Source: Schizosaccharomyces osmophilus
Lineage: Eukaryota > Ascomycota > Schizosaccharomycetes > Schizosaccharomycetales > Schizosaccharomycetaceae
Assembly (NCBI RefSeq): GCF_027921745.1
Contig: NC_079238.1
Span: 4,960,001 to 5,024,000 of the forward strand
DNA: 64,000 bases
Direction of reading: 5' to 3'
Shown: positions 1 to 9,095 of the stretch, in pieces
Layout: each line of letters starts with the position of its first letter
Numbering within the stretch: the stretch's first letter is position 1
Translations under genes and position numbers: made by a program
The notes under the pieces: generated by a model
What the model was told of the DNA's origin: nothing
The model's input: only the letters and a program-made list of their open reading frames with translations
Database searches by the model: none

Positions 1-539
1 GGAAGAAGACCCAAAAGACTGAAGAAACTATCGTCGTCAAGTACCAAGATGAGCGGCTAAGGTTTGTTTTTCGACAACCAAGACTCTCCAAGGTTTCTTA
101 CTTAAATCTTCTTCAGCGGGTTTGCAAAGCCTTTGGGGTTGTTCCTGAAAAGGTATATTTGGAGTTTGATGGAAAAGAGCTTCAAGATGTCTCTCTTGCC
201 CAACAATATATAAGAGATGGATCTGTATTACATTTAAAGCCACATCCTCTTAGTCCTGCCTCACAGCAAATTGAAGCGTATAAAGCAGACCTGCAAAAGA
301 ACGTTCTTCCCCTTGTGCAGCAATTTTGCTCCTCTCCTCCCTCTGATGCGCAAGCGGTTCAAGACGAACATGTTCGTCTTACAGAGACTTTGCTTGGCAG
401 AATGATTCGCCTTGATGCTATTGATGTTCAGGACGAGCCTGATACACGTTTAAAGCGAAAAGAAACTGTCCGATGGACACAAGGGTTTTTCCAGGAACTA
501 GATATAACGAAATCTAACTCTCTAAAAGGGTTGAAATAA
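1..539 (+). CDS. bag102: BAG-domain Hsp70 nucleotide-exchange cochaperone, 5' truncated
   Basis: The frame is open from base 3 to the stop, so the N-terminus lies left of the window. The visible part starts with a ubiquitin-like fold (strand patterns around TIVVKYQDE, LEFDGKELQD and GSVLHLKPH). It continues into a helical BAG domain of about 85 residues, from LSPASQQIEAY through the helix TETLLGRMIRLDAIDV and DTRLKRKET. BAG domains bind the Hsp70 ATPase domain and promote nucleotide release. The residues match what I remember of S. pombe Bag102 rather than Bag101; in S. pombe that protein has an N-terminal membrane segment, which cannot be checked here. Convergent with gyp1 across a long gap. 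Family assignment is secure; the Bag102 paralogue call is good but from memory. Confidence 0.85.
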   Translation, partial: KKTQKTEETIVVKYQDERLRFVFRQPRLSKVSYLNLLQRVCKAFGVVPEKVYLEFDGKELQDVSLAQQYIRDGSVLHLKPHPLSPASQQIEAYKADLQKNVLPLVQQFCSSPPSDAQAVQDEHVRLTETLLGRMIRLDAIDVQDEPDTRLKRKETVRWTQGFFQELDITKSNSLKGLK

Positions 540-2836
540 CATTTTTTGGACCTGTTTGCGTCTAAATTGACTAGATAATCTGCTCACTAAAACTATATGC
601 ATTGCTTTTGCTTTTCACGACTCAATATTACTTCTTTTTCATACTTTCAAAACTTCACAGCATCTTTTTTTACACTTTCGTATGCATAAATTCTGTTGTG
701 AACAACATATGTTTACTAAAGCATTTTCCTTCTATGCCGTAAACGGAATTTACAACCTGCTTCGAACTCTTTATATGGAAAGCCAGGTCCATTCATTTTC
801 TCTTTACCACTATTGAATTCTTTCCTTTTTCTCAGTAAAAATCCCGAATTTTATACCTATGGTAAGAACCAAATTAAATAAGAAGAATTAACGGAGGGTA
901 GACCGCCATATTCAATTTTCAAAGTTTGTTGTCGGTGCTCTTGTTGACTGTCTGTACTTGTACCTACATTCACAGACAATTTCCCGCTTTATTTGATAAA
1001 AGAAAAGAAGGGTATGCCATATTTGGATTTGTAAAAGAAATATCATGGTTCTGACCGCTAATAGTGTAACTACCGTATTTTGGAAATGCGCGAGAATCGG
1101 TGAGCGTGCTAGTCCCGTATGTTTTTTTGCTTAGTAGAAATGCATCTTACCATATCAGTATATTTCTCTTTTCTGTGTTTTCATGGCCCTACGATTAATG
1201 CTTGGTTCCAGTTAAACAATCCTGGAGGATTCTCCTTCATTTTAAGAAGCAGCAGAGAAACAGAAAACCAACCGCCTTAATGCTTATGATACAATAATTA
1301 TGACCATCTCTTTCTTTTGTACGGTAATTTTGGATTCTCATCTAAACCTGTACAAGTGATTTTTCTTTTGTACCATCTACATGAACACTCATTGTATGAA
1401 CAATGTGCGTTGTAGTATTTCAATGGATTATCTCTAGAAATTATCTTAACTATCTTCTCTATGATGTTCTTTTCTGCTTTTTACCATAAAATAAGATACC
1501 CAGTCTTTCGGATTGCCAATGGGCAAAGTTTCCAATCATGATTACAGAAAATATCTTTGATCGTCGGATAGAACATGATATCGTTATTGATTTTTGAAAG
1601 TAAAAGTTGATAGGATCTAACGTGAAGTGAGAAAAATTTGTTTGTTATGAAGAACGATTATGGTCACACTGGAGGTTTAGGATTTTCATTGCTTTTGAGC
1701 TATACAAGGGCCAGCGTTGTGCACTAATGGAATTAAATTGGATGAGTAGACTATTGTATTCAAAATCGATGCAACAAATCTTTACGGATAAGAATGATAG
1801 AGATTATGAAATGGATAAAAAAAAATATTGGAAGCTTAAAGTAATCGTCTTTAAAACAGATTCAGGTGAACAAAACTAGCACTTTAAACTTGACTCTTAT
1901 AAAATGGAGAGGCCCTTTTCGTTTTCACAAAATGAAGTACGCATAATGATACTGTATGAATTTTAGAATCGGTGTAATTTTCACAAAGTAAGAATAAATA
2001 AAAGAAAAACTTAAACTGAAATTGAGGTTTTGATTACAAAGTCATTTCCCGAAATGCTTGTGGCACCGTCTGCTTCGGCGAATAGTTCATGAGTCTTTAA
2101 AAATAAATGAAAATAGAACACATTGATTCGACTGCTATTCTTTACAATATGTAGACCCTTTAAATCAACAAGCAATTATCACATCTATAGTACAAAAGCA
2201 GGACGCACGTGTACTCTAATGAAATTAACAACAATAATTTTAATTGAGAATACACTAAAAATATAAGTTACTGTATAGTAAAACAAAAGAGAAAAAAAAT
2301 TAAAATTGGATCTATGATTATTTTTTCCGGCTTATGCAATTCTGCAAAAAGTCCAACACTTTGTCATGATCAAAAGCGGTATTAAGGGTCCATGTACATA
2401 TAATCTTCTATCGATGCTTAACAATACCGTCAAAATTTAAGTCATTCACTCAACATAAATATTCAAAAGTGCCGGACTTGTAATAACGATAAAGACCTAA
2501 AAGTCATCATATATTTAAGGAGATATTGATAAAAGGAACACAGAAAGGAAGGGAAGGTTCAGAGAGAAAGTCTTATATTCATATCTCTTTGGGAAAAAGC
2601 GTGATAAATAAATAGTGATCCTATAAAGAGACGTAATCAGTCTTGCATGCGAGAAACAATATTTAGAAATTTATACCTGATAAGGGGCTAAGACATTGCA
2701 ATTAATTACCAGAGACTCATACAAATGATACAGCTTGGAATAAAAGCCGACCTTTTCATCAAAGTATACACTGACGGAACATTAGAATTTAGTAGCTTTT
2801 CGGTTTCATAAAAAAAAAAGTCCTCCACCTTTAAGG
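540..2836. other. 2.3 kb AT-rich stretch without a recognisable gene
   Basis: Lies between the convergent 3' ends of bag102 and gyp1, so it must hold two 3' UTRs and little else is expected. No open frame over 60 codons and no tRNA or snRNA signature was seen on either strand. As I recall, S. pombe has a membrane transporter gene (SPBC530.02) at this spot; it is not recognisable here. A non-coding RNA could be present but nothing in the sequence proves it. Confidence 0.6.
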
Positions 2837-4384
2837 TTATCGTCTCAAGTGGGCACCCGCTCCACTATATAGCGACTTCCAAAGAAATGCTTCAGAAAGT
2901 AAAACTTCGATATCACTGACAGTCCAGCTGTCAGTAGGGATTGACTGTAAAAACATTAATATGTCTTGGAATTCCATCTGTTGTAACCCTATGGACCATT
3001 TAACCAAAAAGGCGGCGCAAACATACAAATGAAATTCCGAGAATCCTTGTGTTCCTTCGGCCAAATATGTGTCCCACATACGAATAATGTTTGTAATGCT
3101 TAACTCACGCATCAAAAGACAATTCATCCAACGAAAACTGAATTGCATAAAGTCCACACCCTCTGCCTGGAGATGCGCAACAAGAGGCTCATCTATTCGT
3201 AATGTTAGTTCGCGAAGGTTATTGATTTGTCGATGGATTCCTGGTTGAGCATGAATATAATTGTCTTGGATTCCATCTAATAATTTGGAGAGGCACCAGT
3301 AAGAATCGGCTTCTATATTGTTGAGTGTAGGTTCATCAAAAAGAGAAACGTCATAAGTCATAGGTTCGTTATCATCAGTATATTCGAAAAGGAAGACTTG
3401 GAAAAATGGAGTTACAAGATCACTTATACCTTGAACGTAACCGCTTGCAGGGTGCCGTGAAGCCCAAACATAAAGTATGCGTTCAAGGATTCTTTGGGTC
3501 ACGGGATTTTGATAAAGGGGTATAAAAGGGTTTGTACGAGGAACATCAAGGACGATTTGACGCCAAATACTCTGATCAAGAACAGACAGATCCGACCCAG
3601 TGCGAAAATTGGCGTCCTTTGCACTTAAATACTCATCTCTTTTCCTTTGTAATGTTGAATCGCGACGAGAGGCATTACACGGCAGGTATCCTAACAAGTA
3701 CTTCCAAACGATAGGTCGTAACTGGGCGGGTATACCATTCCATGCCAAAGTTCTCAAAGCATTTAAATCAACCACAGGGGCATCTAAAATTCGTATAAAC
3801 TTCTTTATACGAGAAATATGTGCGTTTGCTTCTGCAATTTCCACTTCGACCGAACGTGGAGTAGATTGACAGGAGGAAGCTCTGCTAAATGAAGGCATCG
3901 TCCTCGAATAGGTAGGGTCTTGTCCTCCTCTTGGAAAAACGCTCCGACCAGAAGACGTAGGTGTAGACGATCTGGCAGACTTACAAAGTGATTTCGGAGT
4001 AATCACGTTAGACAAACCCCAAGCATCATCTGTTTGTGAAAGATATTTGGCAAACTTGGATGAAACTCGTTTTCCAATACCGCCTTCTAAAGAAGTACTA
4101 GATCTAGCTATTGGTGCGTGAAGAGGAGGACTTGACTTCGTCTCTGTAATTGACCGTGAGGAGGGCGAGACAACTGGGCTAGACAAAGTACTTCCTTGAG
4201 GAGAGCTTCCGTTCATTTCAGTCTTAATCGGATATATTTTTGTAGACGAACTCCTTACATGCTTAGGACGTGTGTTGTGCTTTCGGTCAACACCAGCAAT
4301 GGAATCAGAAGACGAGCCAAGAGTCCCATTCCAAATTCCAGAAAGCGTCCGCAAAGTAGACGATTTTCTTGATTGAGATTCCAT
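2837..4384 (-). CDS. gyp1: Rab GTPase-activating protein Gyp1 (TBC domain)
   Basis: Single exon of 515 residues from the first in-frame ATG. The open frame runs 25 codons further upstream but has no ATG there. The first ~185 residues are Ser/Thr-rich and probably disordered. The TBC domain fills the C-terminal ~300 residues: it has the arginine-finger motif IVLDVPR (277-283) and the glutamine-finger motif YVQG (316-319), both needed for dual-finger GTP hydrolysis, followed by the usual helices (FRWMNCLLMREL, MWDTYLAEG). Gyp1-type proteins stimulate GTP hydrolysis by Ypt1/Rab1-class GTPases at the Golgi. Both catalytic residues are present, so it should be active. Divergent from sim3 across 1.7 kb. 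Position next to bag102 agrees with S. pombe SPBC530.01. Confidence 0.93.
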   Translation of the reverse strand: MESQSRKSSTLRTLSGIWNGTLGSSSDSIAGVDRKHNTRPKHVRSSSTKIYPIKTEMNGSSPQGSTLSSPVVSPSSRSITETKSSPPLHAPIARSSTSLEGGIGKRVSSKFAKYLSQTDDAWGLSNVITPKSLCKSARSSTPTSSGRSVFPRGGQDPTYSRTMPSFSRASSCQSTPRSVEVEIAEANAHISRIKKFIRILDAPVVDLNALRTLAWNGIPAQLRPIVWKYLLGYLPCNASRRDSTLQRKRDEYLSAKDANFRTGSDLSVLDQSIWRQIVLDVPRTNPFIPLYQNPVTQRILERILYVWASRHPASGYVQGISDLVTPFFQVFLFEYTDDNEPMTYDVSLFDEPTLNNIEADSYWCLSKLLDGIQDNYIHAQPGIHRQINNLRELTLRIDEPLVAHLQAEGVDFMQFSFRWMNCLLMRELSITNIIRMWDTYLAEGTQGFSEFHLYVCAAFLVKWSIGLQQMEFQDILMFLQSIPTDSWTVSDIEVLLSEAFLWKSLYSGAGAHLRR

Positions 4385-6117
4385 GTCGATAACTATATTC
4401 GTAGTGAATAAATTATATAAGTTAGTGTTTCGGACCCGAAATTTATCGACAGCCTTCAATTAAATCGACTAGAATATGGAGCTAATAATAATTCCTGGAA
4501 AAATATATATATAGGTGAGTAAAACAAAAAAAAAAGAAATGAAAGATATTGAGGACAAAGACTATAGATTCTCCATAAGATACGAAAAGGAAGCTCCTGT
4601 GAAGAATTGAATTAAGAAAAGAGCGTTGACCTTGTTTAATAGCAACGAAAGAATTACGGAATTGCTTTTTGTATAAAGAAAAAAAAAAAAATATATCTGT
4701 ACCTTGGTCAATTATTAGGGACGTTTGATCTAGTCCAGTAACGACTCATGCAATTCAAACCAAACGGGCTATTTGAAATCAAAATATAGCTTCTTGTATT
4801 TGAAAGTAGCTTTTTCTTCTTAGAAATCAAGAAACCTCAACAGGTTCCCACGAATTCCTAAAAACAGGAGATTTGATGTTTTAGGTAGTATGCACGTTGT
4901 AGTGGTATAATGAGAAAGCAGGAATATAAACAAAGGAACTTTAGTTGGGTAGAAGAACAGTTGCTCGAATGATAATATAGAAAATAAATATCTTCTACAT
5001 TAAATTTTGTTTTATTTTTAGTTTGATAAGCCTTGTGAAACAATCTTGAACTTGTTTTAAGCATCAAACCTCATATCCCAGTCGTCAGTCGTTGGCCCCT
5101 CAAGGTCAAAAAAATAACACAAACAAAGACTAAAGAGGAAAAGATTCGTTCGTCGCTCCTAGAGTAACGTCTGCGGTTTTGAAGTAACTCGATTGTACTT
5201 GAACTTGGATTTTTTGATCTGCTGCAAGTCGTCCACATGTAAACAGCGTTTTCAGAAACCAAAGTTGTGTTATAAATCCATCTTCTCCTACTTCTAAAGT
5301 TATTTCTCGAGCTTTCCATTCCGCCGTTTTAAGCACCATCGAGTACTCATTGGTAAGTCGCTATGATGACAGTAGGAAAAGTACAAAGATCGATAGGCAA
5401 GACCATGTAGAAAAAAAGCTCTTACTCTTACTCTCGCATTCAAAGGGAAAACACACAAGGCTAACCTGTCTCGTTCAAGACTCGCAATCTCCTATGAACA
5501 GGTTCATCTCAATATTCTGCAGCTGAAGCTGGTTTAATTTGACATGAGTACAAAATCCAAAAGTGACTGAAATAGTCAATAGAGTTCTGTTTCGTTTCAC
5601 ACTTCATCTTATGTCTACACAAACAATGTAGCAACCTCTTACCAATGGAAATCTAAGTTATTAGTAGCTAGATCAAAAGTAACCTTTGAAAACTTGAAGT
5701 AACCTTCAGTAAGATTTTAAGAATGTAATCGACCGCACCTAATCATTTATGCAGGGGAAGGACGTGAATCCTATGCATCTTTAAGTGAGCGGATCAGGCT
5801 GAAATGAGGTTGTTTTTTTAAAAAATAATTCAAAAGAAGAGATTATTCTTCTGAAGTTTAAATTCAGAGAGTTCTCTTTTTGAAGAAAGCATTTCTTTGT
5901 CATGTCATTTGAGGTTATCTTCCACAATACCTTGGTTCAGAGTGGAAAGCCTCATTTTCTTTGGAAACATAACGCGTTTTTGTTGGAAGAATTAATTAAC
6001 TCTTGTTAGTAAATCGAATTTCTAAAACTCTTGAACTATTTGCATTCGTTGAGGTTTAATTTGAAAACCTTACTAGTCGTCTTGCTTTAGCTAGCAACTA
6101 ATATTTAAACTTGGAAT
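4385..6117. other. Divergent intergenic region between gyp1 and sim3
   Basis: Contains both promoters, which is long for a fission yeast promoter pair. One open frame in it is listed separately (5130-5339, minus strand). Short A and T homopolymers occur (around 4530 and 4680). No RNA gene was recognised. Confidence 0.5.
5130..5339 (-). CDS. Possible small protein of unknown function (69 codons)
   Basis: Starts with a true ATG and encodes a balanced, non-repetitive 69-residue peptide (MVLKTAEWKAREITLEVGED at the start, NESFPL at the end) rather than the low-complexity translation typical of AT-rich spacer. The frame remains open eight codons upstream to a TAG that lies in a CATCATAG context and could also be read as a splice acceptor, so it could be the last exon of a spliced gene reaching toward 5.9 kb. 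I could not build a convincing upstream exon. No family recognised. It may be a small gene or chance. Confidence 0.25.
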   Translation of the reverse strand: MVLKTAEWKAREITLEVGEDGFITQLWFLKTLFTCGRLAADQKIQVQVQSSYFKTADVTLGATNESFPL

Positions 6118-7308
6118 ATGTCTTCCGAGAATGAGAAATCTGTTGGATTACAAGAACAAAATCTTCAAGACGTTTCCTTCAAGTCTGAGAGTCATGAATC
6201 TATAGAAAAGTTCATCACTCAAGGAAACATGGCCTACGCACAAAAAGACTACGAGTCGGCAGTCGAAAAATACAGCCAGGCTTTGATTGAATCTGAAAAT
6301 AATTATGGTTCTGATAGTCTTGAAAATCGGAATATCCTATGGTTGTATGGAAAGGCACTTTTCCAAGTTGCTGTAGCAAATAGTCAAGTCTTAGGAAATG
6401 CTGTAGATCCAGAAGAGGGCGCAGAAGGAGAGGAAGAAGAGCAAGCAGAGCCCATTGGCTCCTTTTCTTTCACTGGCCAAAAGATAGAAAACCGTTATGC
6501 TGCCCCTGCAACAAATGAACAAGCAGACGGTTCAGCACAAGATAAAAAGGAAGAAGAAGAAGGACAAGAAGAGCAAGAGCAAGATGAAGATGACTTTAGT
6601 GTTGCTTGGGAAGTTTTAGATTTAACTCGGGTTATGCAAACCAATGCTATAGAAAAACACCCGGAGTCGTCAGATGAAAAGTTACGTCTTGCGGATGTTT
6701 TGGACCTACTCGGTGAGTTATCCTTAGAAATTGAAAATTTTGCACAGGCCTCTGAGGATTTGCAATCTGCTCTTCATTGGAAGGAGCAGGTTTACAAAGA
6801 AGGAAATACTTTGCTTAGCGAGGCCCATTATAAATTAGCTTTGGCTCTTGAATTTGCAAATCCAAGCGATCCTTCCACAAAGGATCGCGCCCGCGAGCAT
6901 GTTGAAACGGCAGCTAATATTTTACGGGATATTCTCGAAAAACGAAAATTAAAAGAACAGGAAAAGAAAGGGAAGGAAAGGGAAGGAATAGAGGAAATTG
7001 TCGGGTCAACAATTGATGATTTGCAAGAAATGTTGGGTGAACTGGAGCAGAAAGCTTACGATTTGAAACATGGTGCACCTTCTCTAGAGGAGGCTGTAGC
7101 TTCTAAGATGCACGAATCTTCTCTTCTTTCCGGAAAAGATGGAAATTTGGCTTCCGCTGTGGCAGACGCATTGCAGAATGCAAATGACTTGGGAGGAGTC
7201 GTCAAACGCAAACGACCCAAGCAAGAATCTCAAGCCACGCAACAAGAGGATCAGAACAAAAAGCCAAAATCAGAACCAGAATCTGATGAAAGGCAGGATC
7301 CAAAATAA
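6118..7308 (+). CDS. sim3: CENP-A/histone H3 chaperone Sim3 (NASP family)
   Basis: Single exon, 396 residues. NASP-type architecture: a first TPR (about 30-63, GNMAYAQKDYESAVEKYSQA) is interrupted by a long acidic Glu/Asp-rich segment (about 98-160). Two further TPRs follow (about 190-224 and 233-268), then a coiled segment, and then the conserved LGGVVKRKRPK element (358-368), which also serves as a nuclear localisation signal. NASP proteins use the TPR groove and acidic insert to bind histone H3; in fission yeast Sim3 delivers the centromeric variant Cnp1 to chromatin. Tandem with the antizyme gene downstream. Position matches S. pombe SPBC577.15c. Confidence 0.93.
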   Translation: MSSENEKSVGLQEQNLQDVSFKSESHESIEKFITQGNMAYAQKDYESAVEKYSQALIESENNYGSDSLENRNILWLYGKALFQVAVANSQVLGNAVDPEEGAEGEEEEQAEPIGSFSFTGQKIENRYAAPATNEQADGSAQDKKEEEEGQEEQEQDEDDFSVAWEVLDLTRVMQTNAIEKHPESSDEKLRLADVLDLLGELSLEIENFAQASEDLQSALHWKEQVYKEGNTLLSEAHYKLALALEFANPSDPSTKDRAREHVETAANILRDILEKRKLKEQEKKGKEREGIEEIVGSTIDDLQEMLGELEQKAYDLKHGAPSLEEAVASKMHESSLLSGKDGNLASAVADALQNANDLGGVVKRKRPKQESQATQQEDQNKKPKSEPESDERQDPK

Positions 7309-7782
7309 AATCTTGAAACTATGAGCAAACGGAAACTCTTTGCTTTACACACCTTCGTCTTCTGAATTTTGCCCAGTGTATTCCAAGGGGCAATTAAATT
7401 ACATGTGCTTACATGAATGATGAATGATATCTTTCAATGCCTTTCTCTTGCTTGTTTCCATTTAACCGCTGTAGTTTGTAGAGAATGTTGTATATCATAC
7501 TGAGGGTTTCTGTTATCATATTATCATTGACTACATTATCTTTTGATCCTTCGCAAAAGATTAAGTCTCACTGAATTTTCTAAGACTCATTCTAGTTTAC
7601 TGAAATTTATCTAATGTACTGTATTCCATTTAGGAATAGTTTGCGCACCTTCGTTAATTTATTACTACAGACAAGTTCAGGATTTTAACCACAGCCAGCG
7701 ACTCGAAGGATTATTTGATAATACTTTTCTACTTTACTTAGTTTGACAGTTCATACGTCGAATCTTTTAAAAAGGATAGAGA
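7309..7782. other. Spacer: sim3 3' region and antizyme promoter/leader
   Basis: About 470 bases, AT-rich, between two genes on the same strand. No open frame or RNA gene of note. Confidence 0.5.
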
Positions 7783-8559
7783 ATGGCGTTTAGAAATCCC
7801 ATGTACCAATTGTCCAATGTGGATGATATAGACAGCGAAGTTTTGAATTCGAGATTTTCATCAGAAGCCAAAGATGATGGATTGGCTCGCCGGCGTACAA
7901 CACTAGCTGTATGCGCTACGAAGAAAGATCTTTACATGTACGGCACGACCCCAGCTGGAGGGGCAGAATGGTGCTCCTGAGGTGCTTGAACGCTCAAGAC
8001 CTCGGATAGCTCACAAGCGTCAGAGGCGTCGCCATGTTCCGCGTTGGATTAGTGACAGTTTTCGAACGTGTTTGCCCAGCCCATCCGGCAAATGGAAGGA
8101 ACAGACGGCAAATGAAGGGGAGGGTCGTGTCAGAAATTCATGGCTTGCGGCCTGTGATGAGCGAATTGGTATCGCTGAACCAACGAATTACTGGCATGGA
8201 ATTATTCATACAGAAGACGATAACTCAAGAACGCTGTATCTGATACCGGAAACCTGGGAGGATGTTCACTTAAAAGAAGGGTAAAGCGGAGAAAATGTTG
8301 AAACGAGCTACTAACATGTGTTTAGATTTGTTGCTATTATTGATTTGGCAGCTGAGCGATTACGATGCACAAAACTAATTCTTTTCGTGGATAAAAATCT
8401 GTCTGCATTATGTACGTTTTCTTCCTTTCTTGCATTCCTGATCTTCATAAATACTAATTATCTTTAGCGTATCTTGTCAAAAGTCTACATTGGGTAGGTT
8501 TTGAACCCATTCCTCATTTGGATTGCGTTGATCATGTGCTTTTTGGAATGGAACTTTAG
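7783..8559 (+). CDS. spa1: Ornithine decarboxylase antizyme, +1 programmed frameshift, three exons
   Basis: The zero frame (65 codons) ends at TGA 7978-7980 in the context TGG TGC TCC TGA, the conserved antizyme shift site. Reading +1 from 7979 gives EVLERSRPRIAH and continues to 8280. Two introns follow: 8281-8325 (45 bp, CTAAC branch, TTTAG acceptor) and 8412-8467 (56 bp, CTAAT branch). The joined product (7783-7977, 7979-8280, 8326-8411, 8468-8559; about 224 residues) contains the antizyme core: LYLIPETWEDVHLKEG, then FVAIIDLAAERLRCTKLILF, then LHWVGFEPIP, which lines up with the vertebrate OAZ C-terminal domain. Antizyme binds ornithine decarboxylase, blocks it, sends it to the proteasome and restrains polyamine uptake; polyamines stimulate the frameshift, closing a feedback loop. 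Syntenic with S. pombe SPBC577.14c. Confidence 0.92.
7969..7981 (+). promoter_or_regulatory. Antizyme +1 ribosomal frameshift site
   Basis: TGG TGC TCC TGA G: the ribosome reads TCC, skips the T of the TGA and resumes at GAG. The UGC-UCC-UGA core is the same as in animal and S. pombe antizymes. The base after TGA is G here, where animal sites usually have U; this is a difference from the most-studied sites. Confidence 0.9.
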
Positions 8560-9095
8560 TATTTTTATGACTTGAATATTTTTGGCTGCATGTGGACGTC
8601 AATTATGTTCAAATTTAAACCGTATAAACTCGAAAACAGTAGATTGCCTGCTTTCTCCCCTCTTATATTATTTCAATCCGTGTAGTTTATGGTACCGAAT
8701 GTGTTGTCCTAATTTTCATTTTTTTTTCCTTTTCGATAAAGCCCATCCAAGGACACATTTCGCCAAAGATATATATATGTTGTGCCTTATTGTTTTCAAT
8801 GTCTTTATTTTCTACAAAGGTGAATTTCGTTACTAATTGTTATGTATACCGTCCTAATACGTTACCGCTCTTTTTAAATTTTGTTTTTAAATTCAATATT
8901 GTTTACATGTCGGTTAATATCATTTGTTAATTACTGGTATCTATATTACTGTTTTCTTTCTATTCTTAAAGGTTGCTTTCACCTTGTTCAATGAGTTATG
9001 TCATTTTTCTTGCTGGTCTCATTTCCAAAATTATAAATAATTATTACTCATTAAAAAAATACAAAATTTAGATAAAAAAAGTCATAACTGAGATA
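8560..9095. other. Convergent 3' spacer between antizyme and syj2
   Basis: Strongly AT-rich, with T-runs (8718-8731) and A/T-rich ends at 9030-9080. An 84-codon frame at 8582-8836 has no family resemblance. No RNA gene seen. Confidence 0.5.

Noticed and set aside
1441-1500. U5 snRNA-like loop (CTGCTTTTTACCAT)
   Set aside because: Differs from the invariant GCCUUUUAC loop and is not flanked by a paired stem or a Sm site.
7982-8284. Second antizyme frame as a separate gene or as evidence of a pseudogene
   Set aside because: It has no ATG at its head and joins the first frame at a canonical antizyme shift site; all family motifs are intact.
8582-8836. 84-codon frame after the antizyme gene
   Set aside because: Low-complexity Phe/Cys/Leu-rich translation of AT-rich 3' spacer, on the antizyme 3' UTR.
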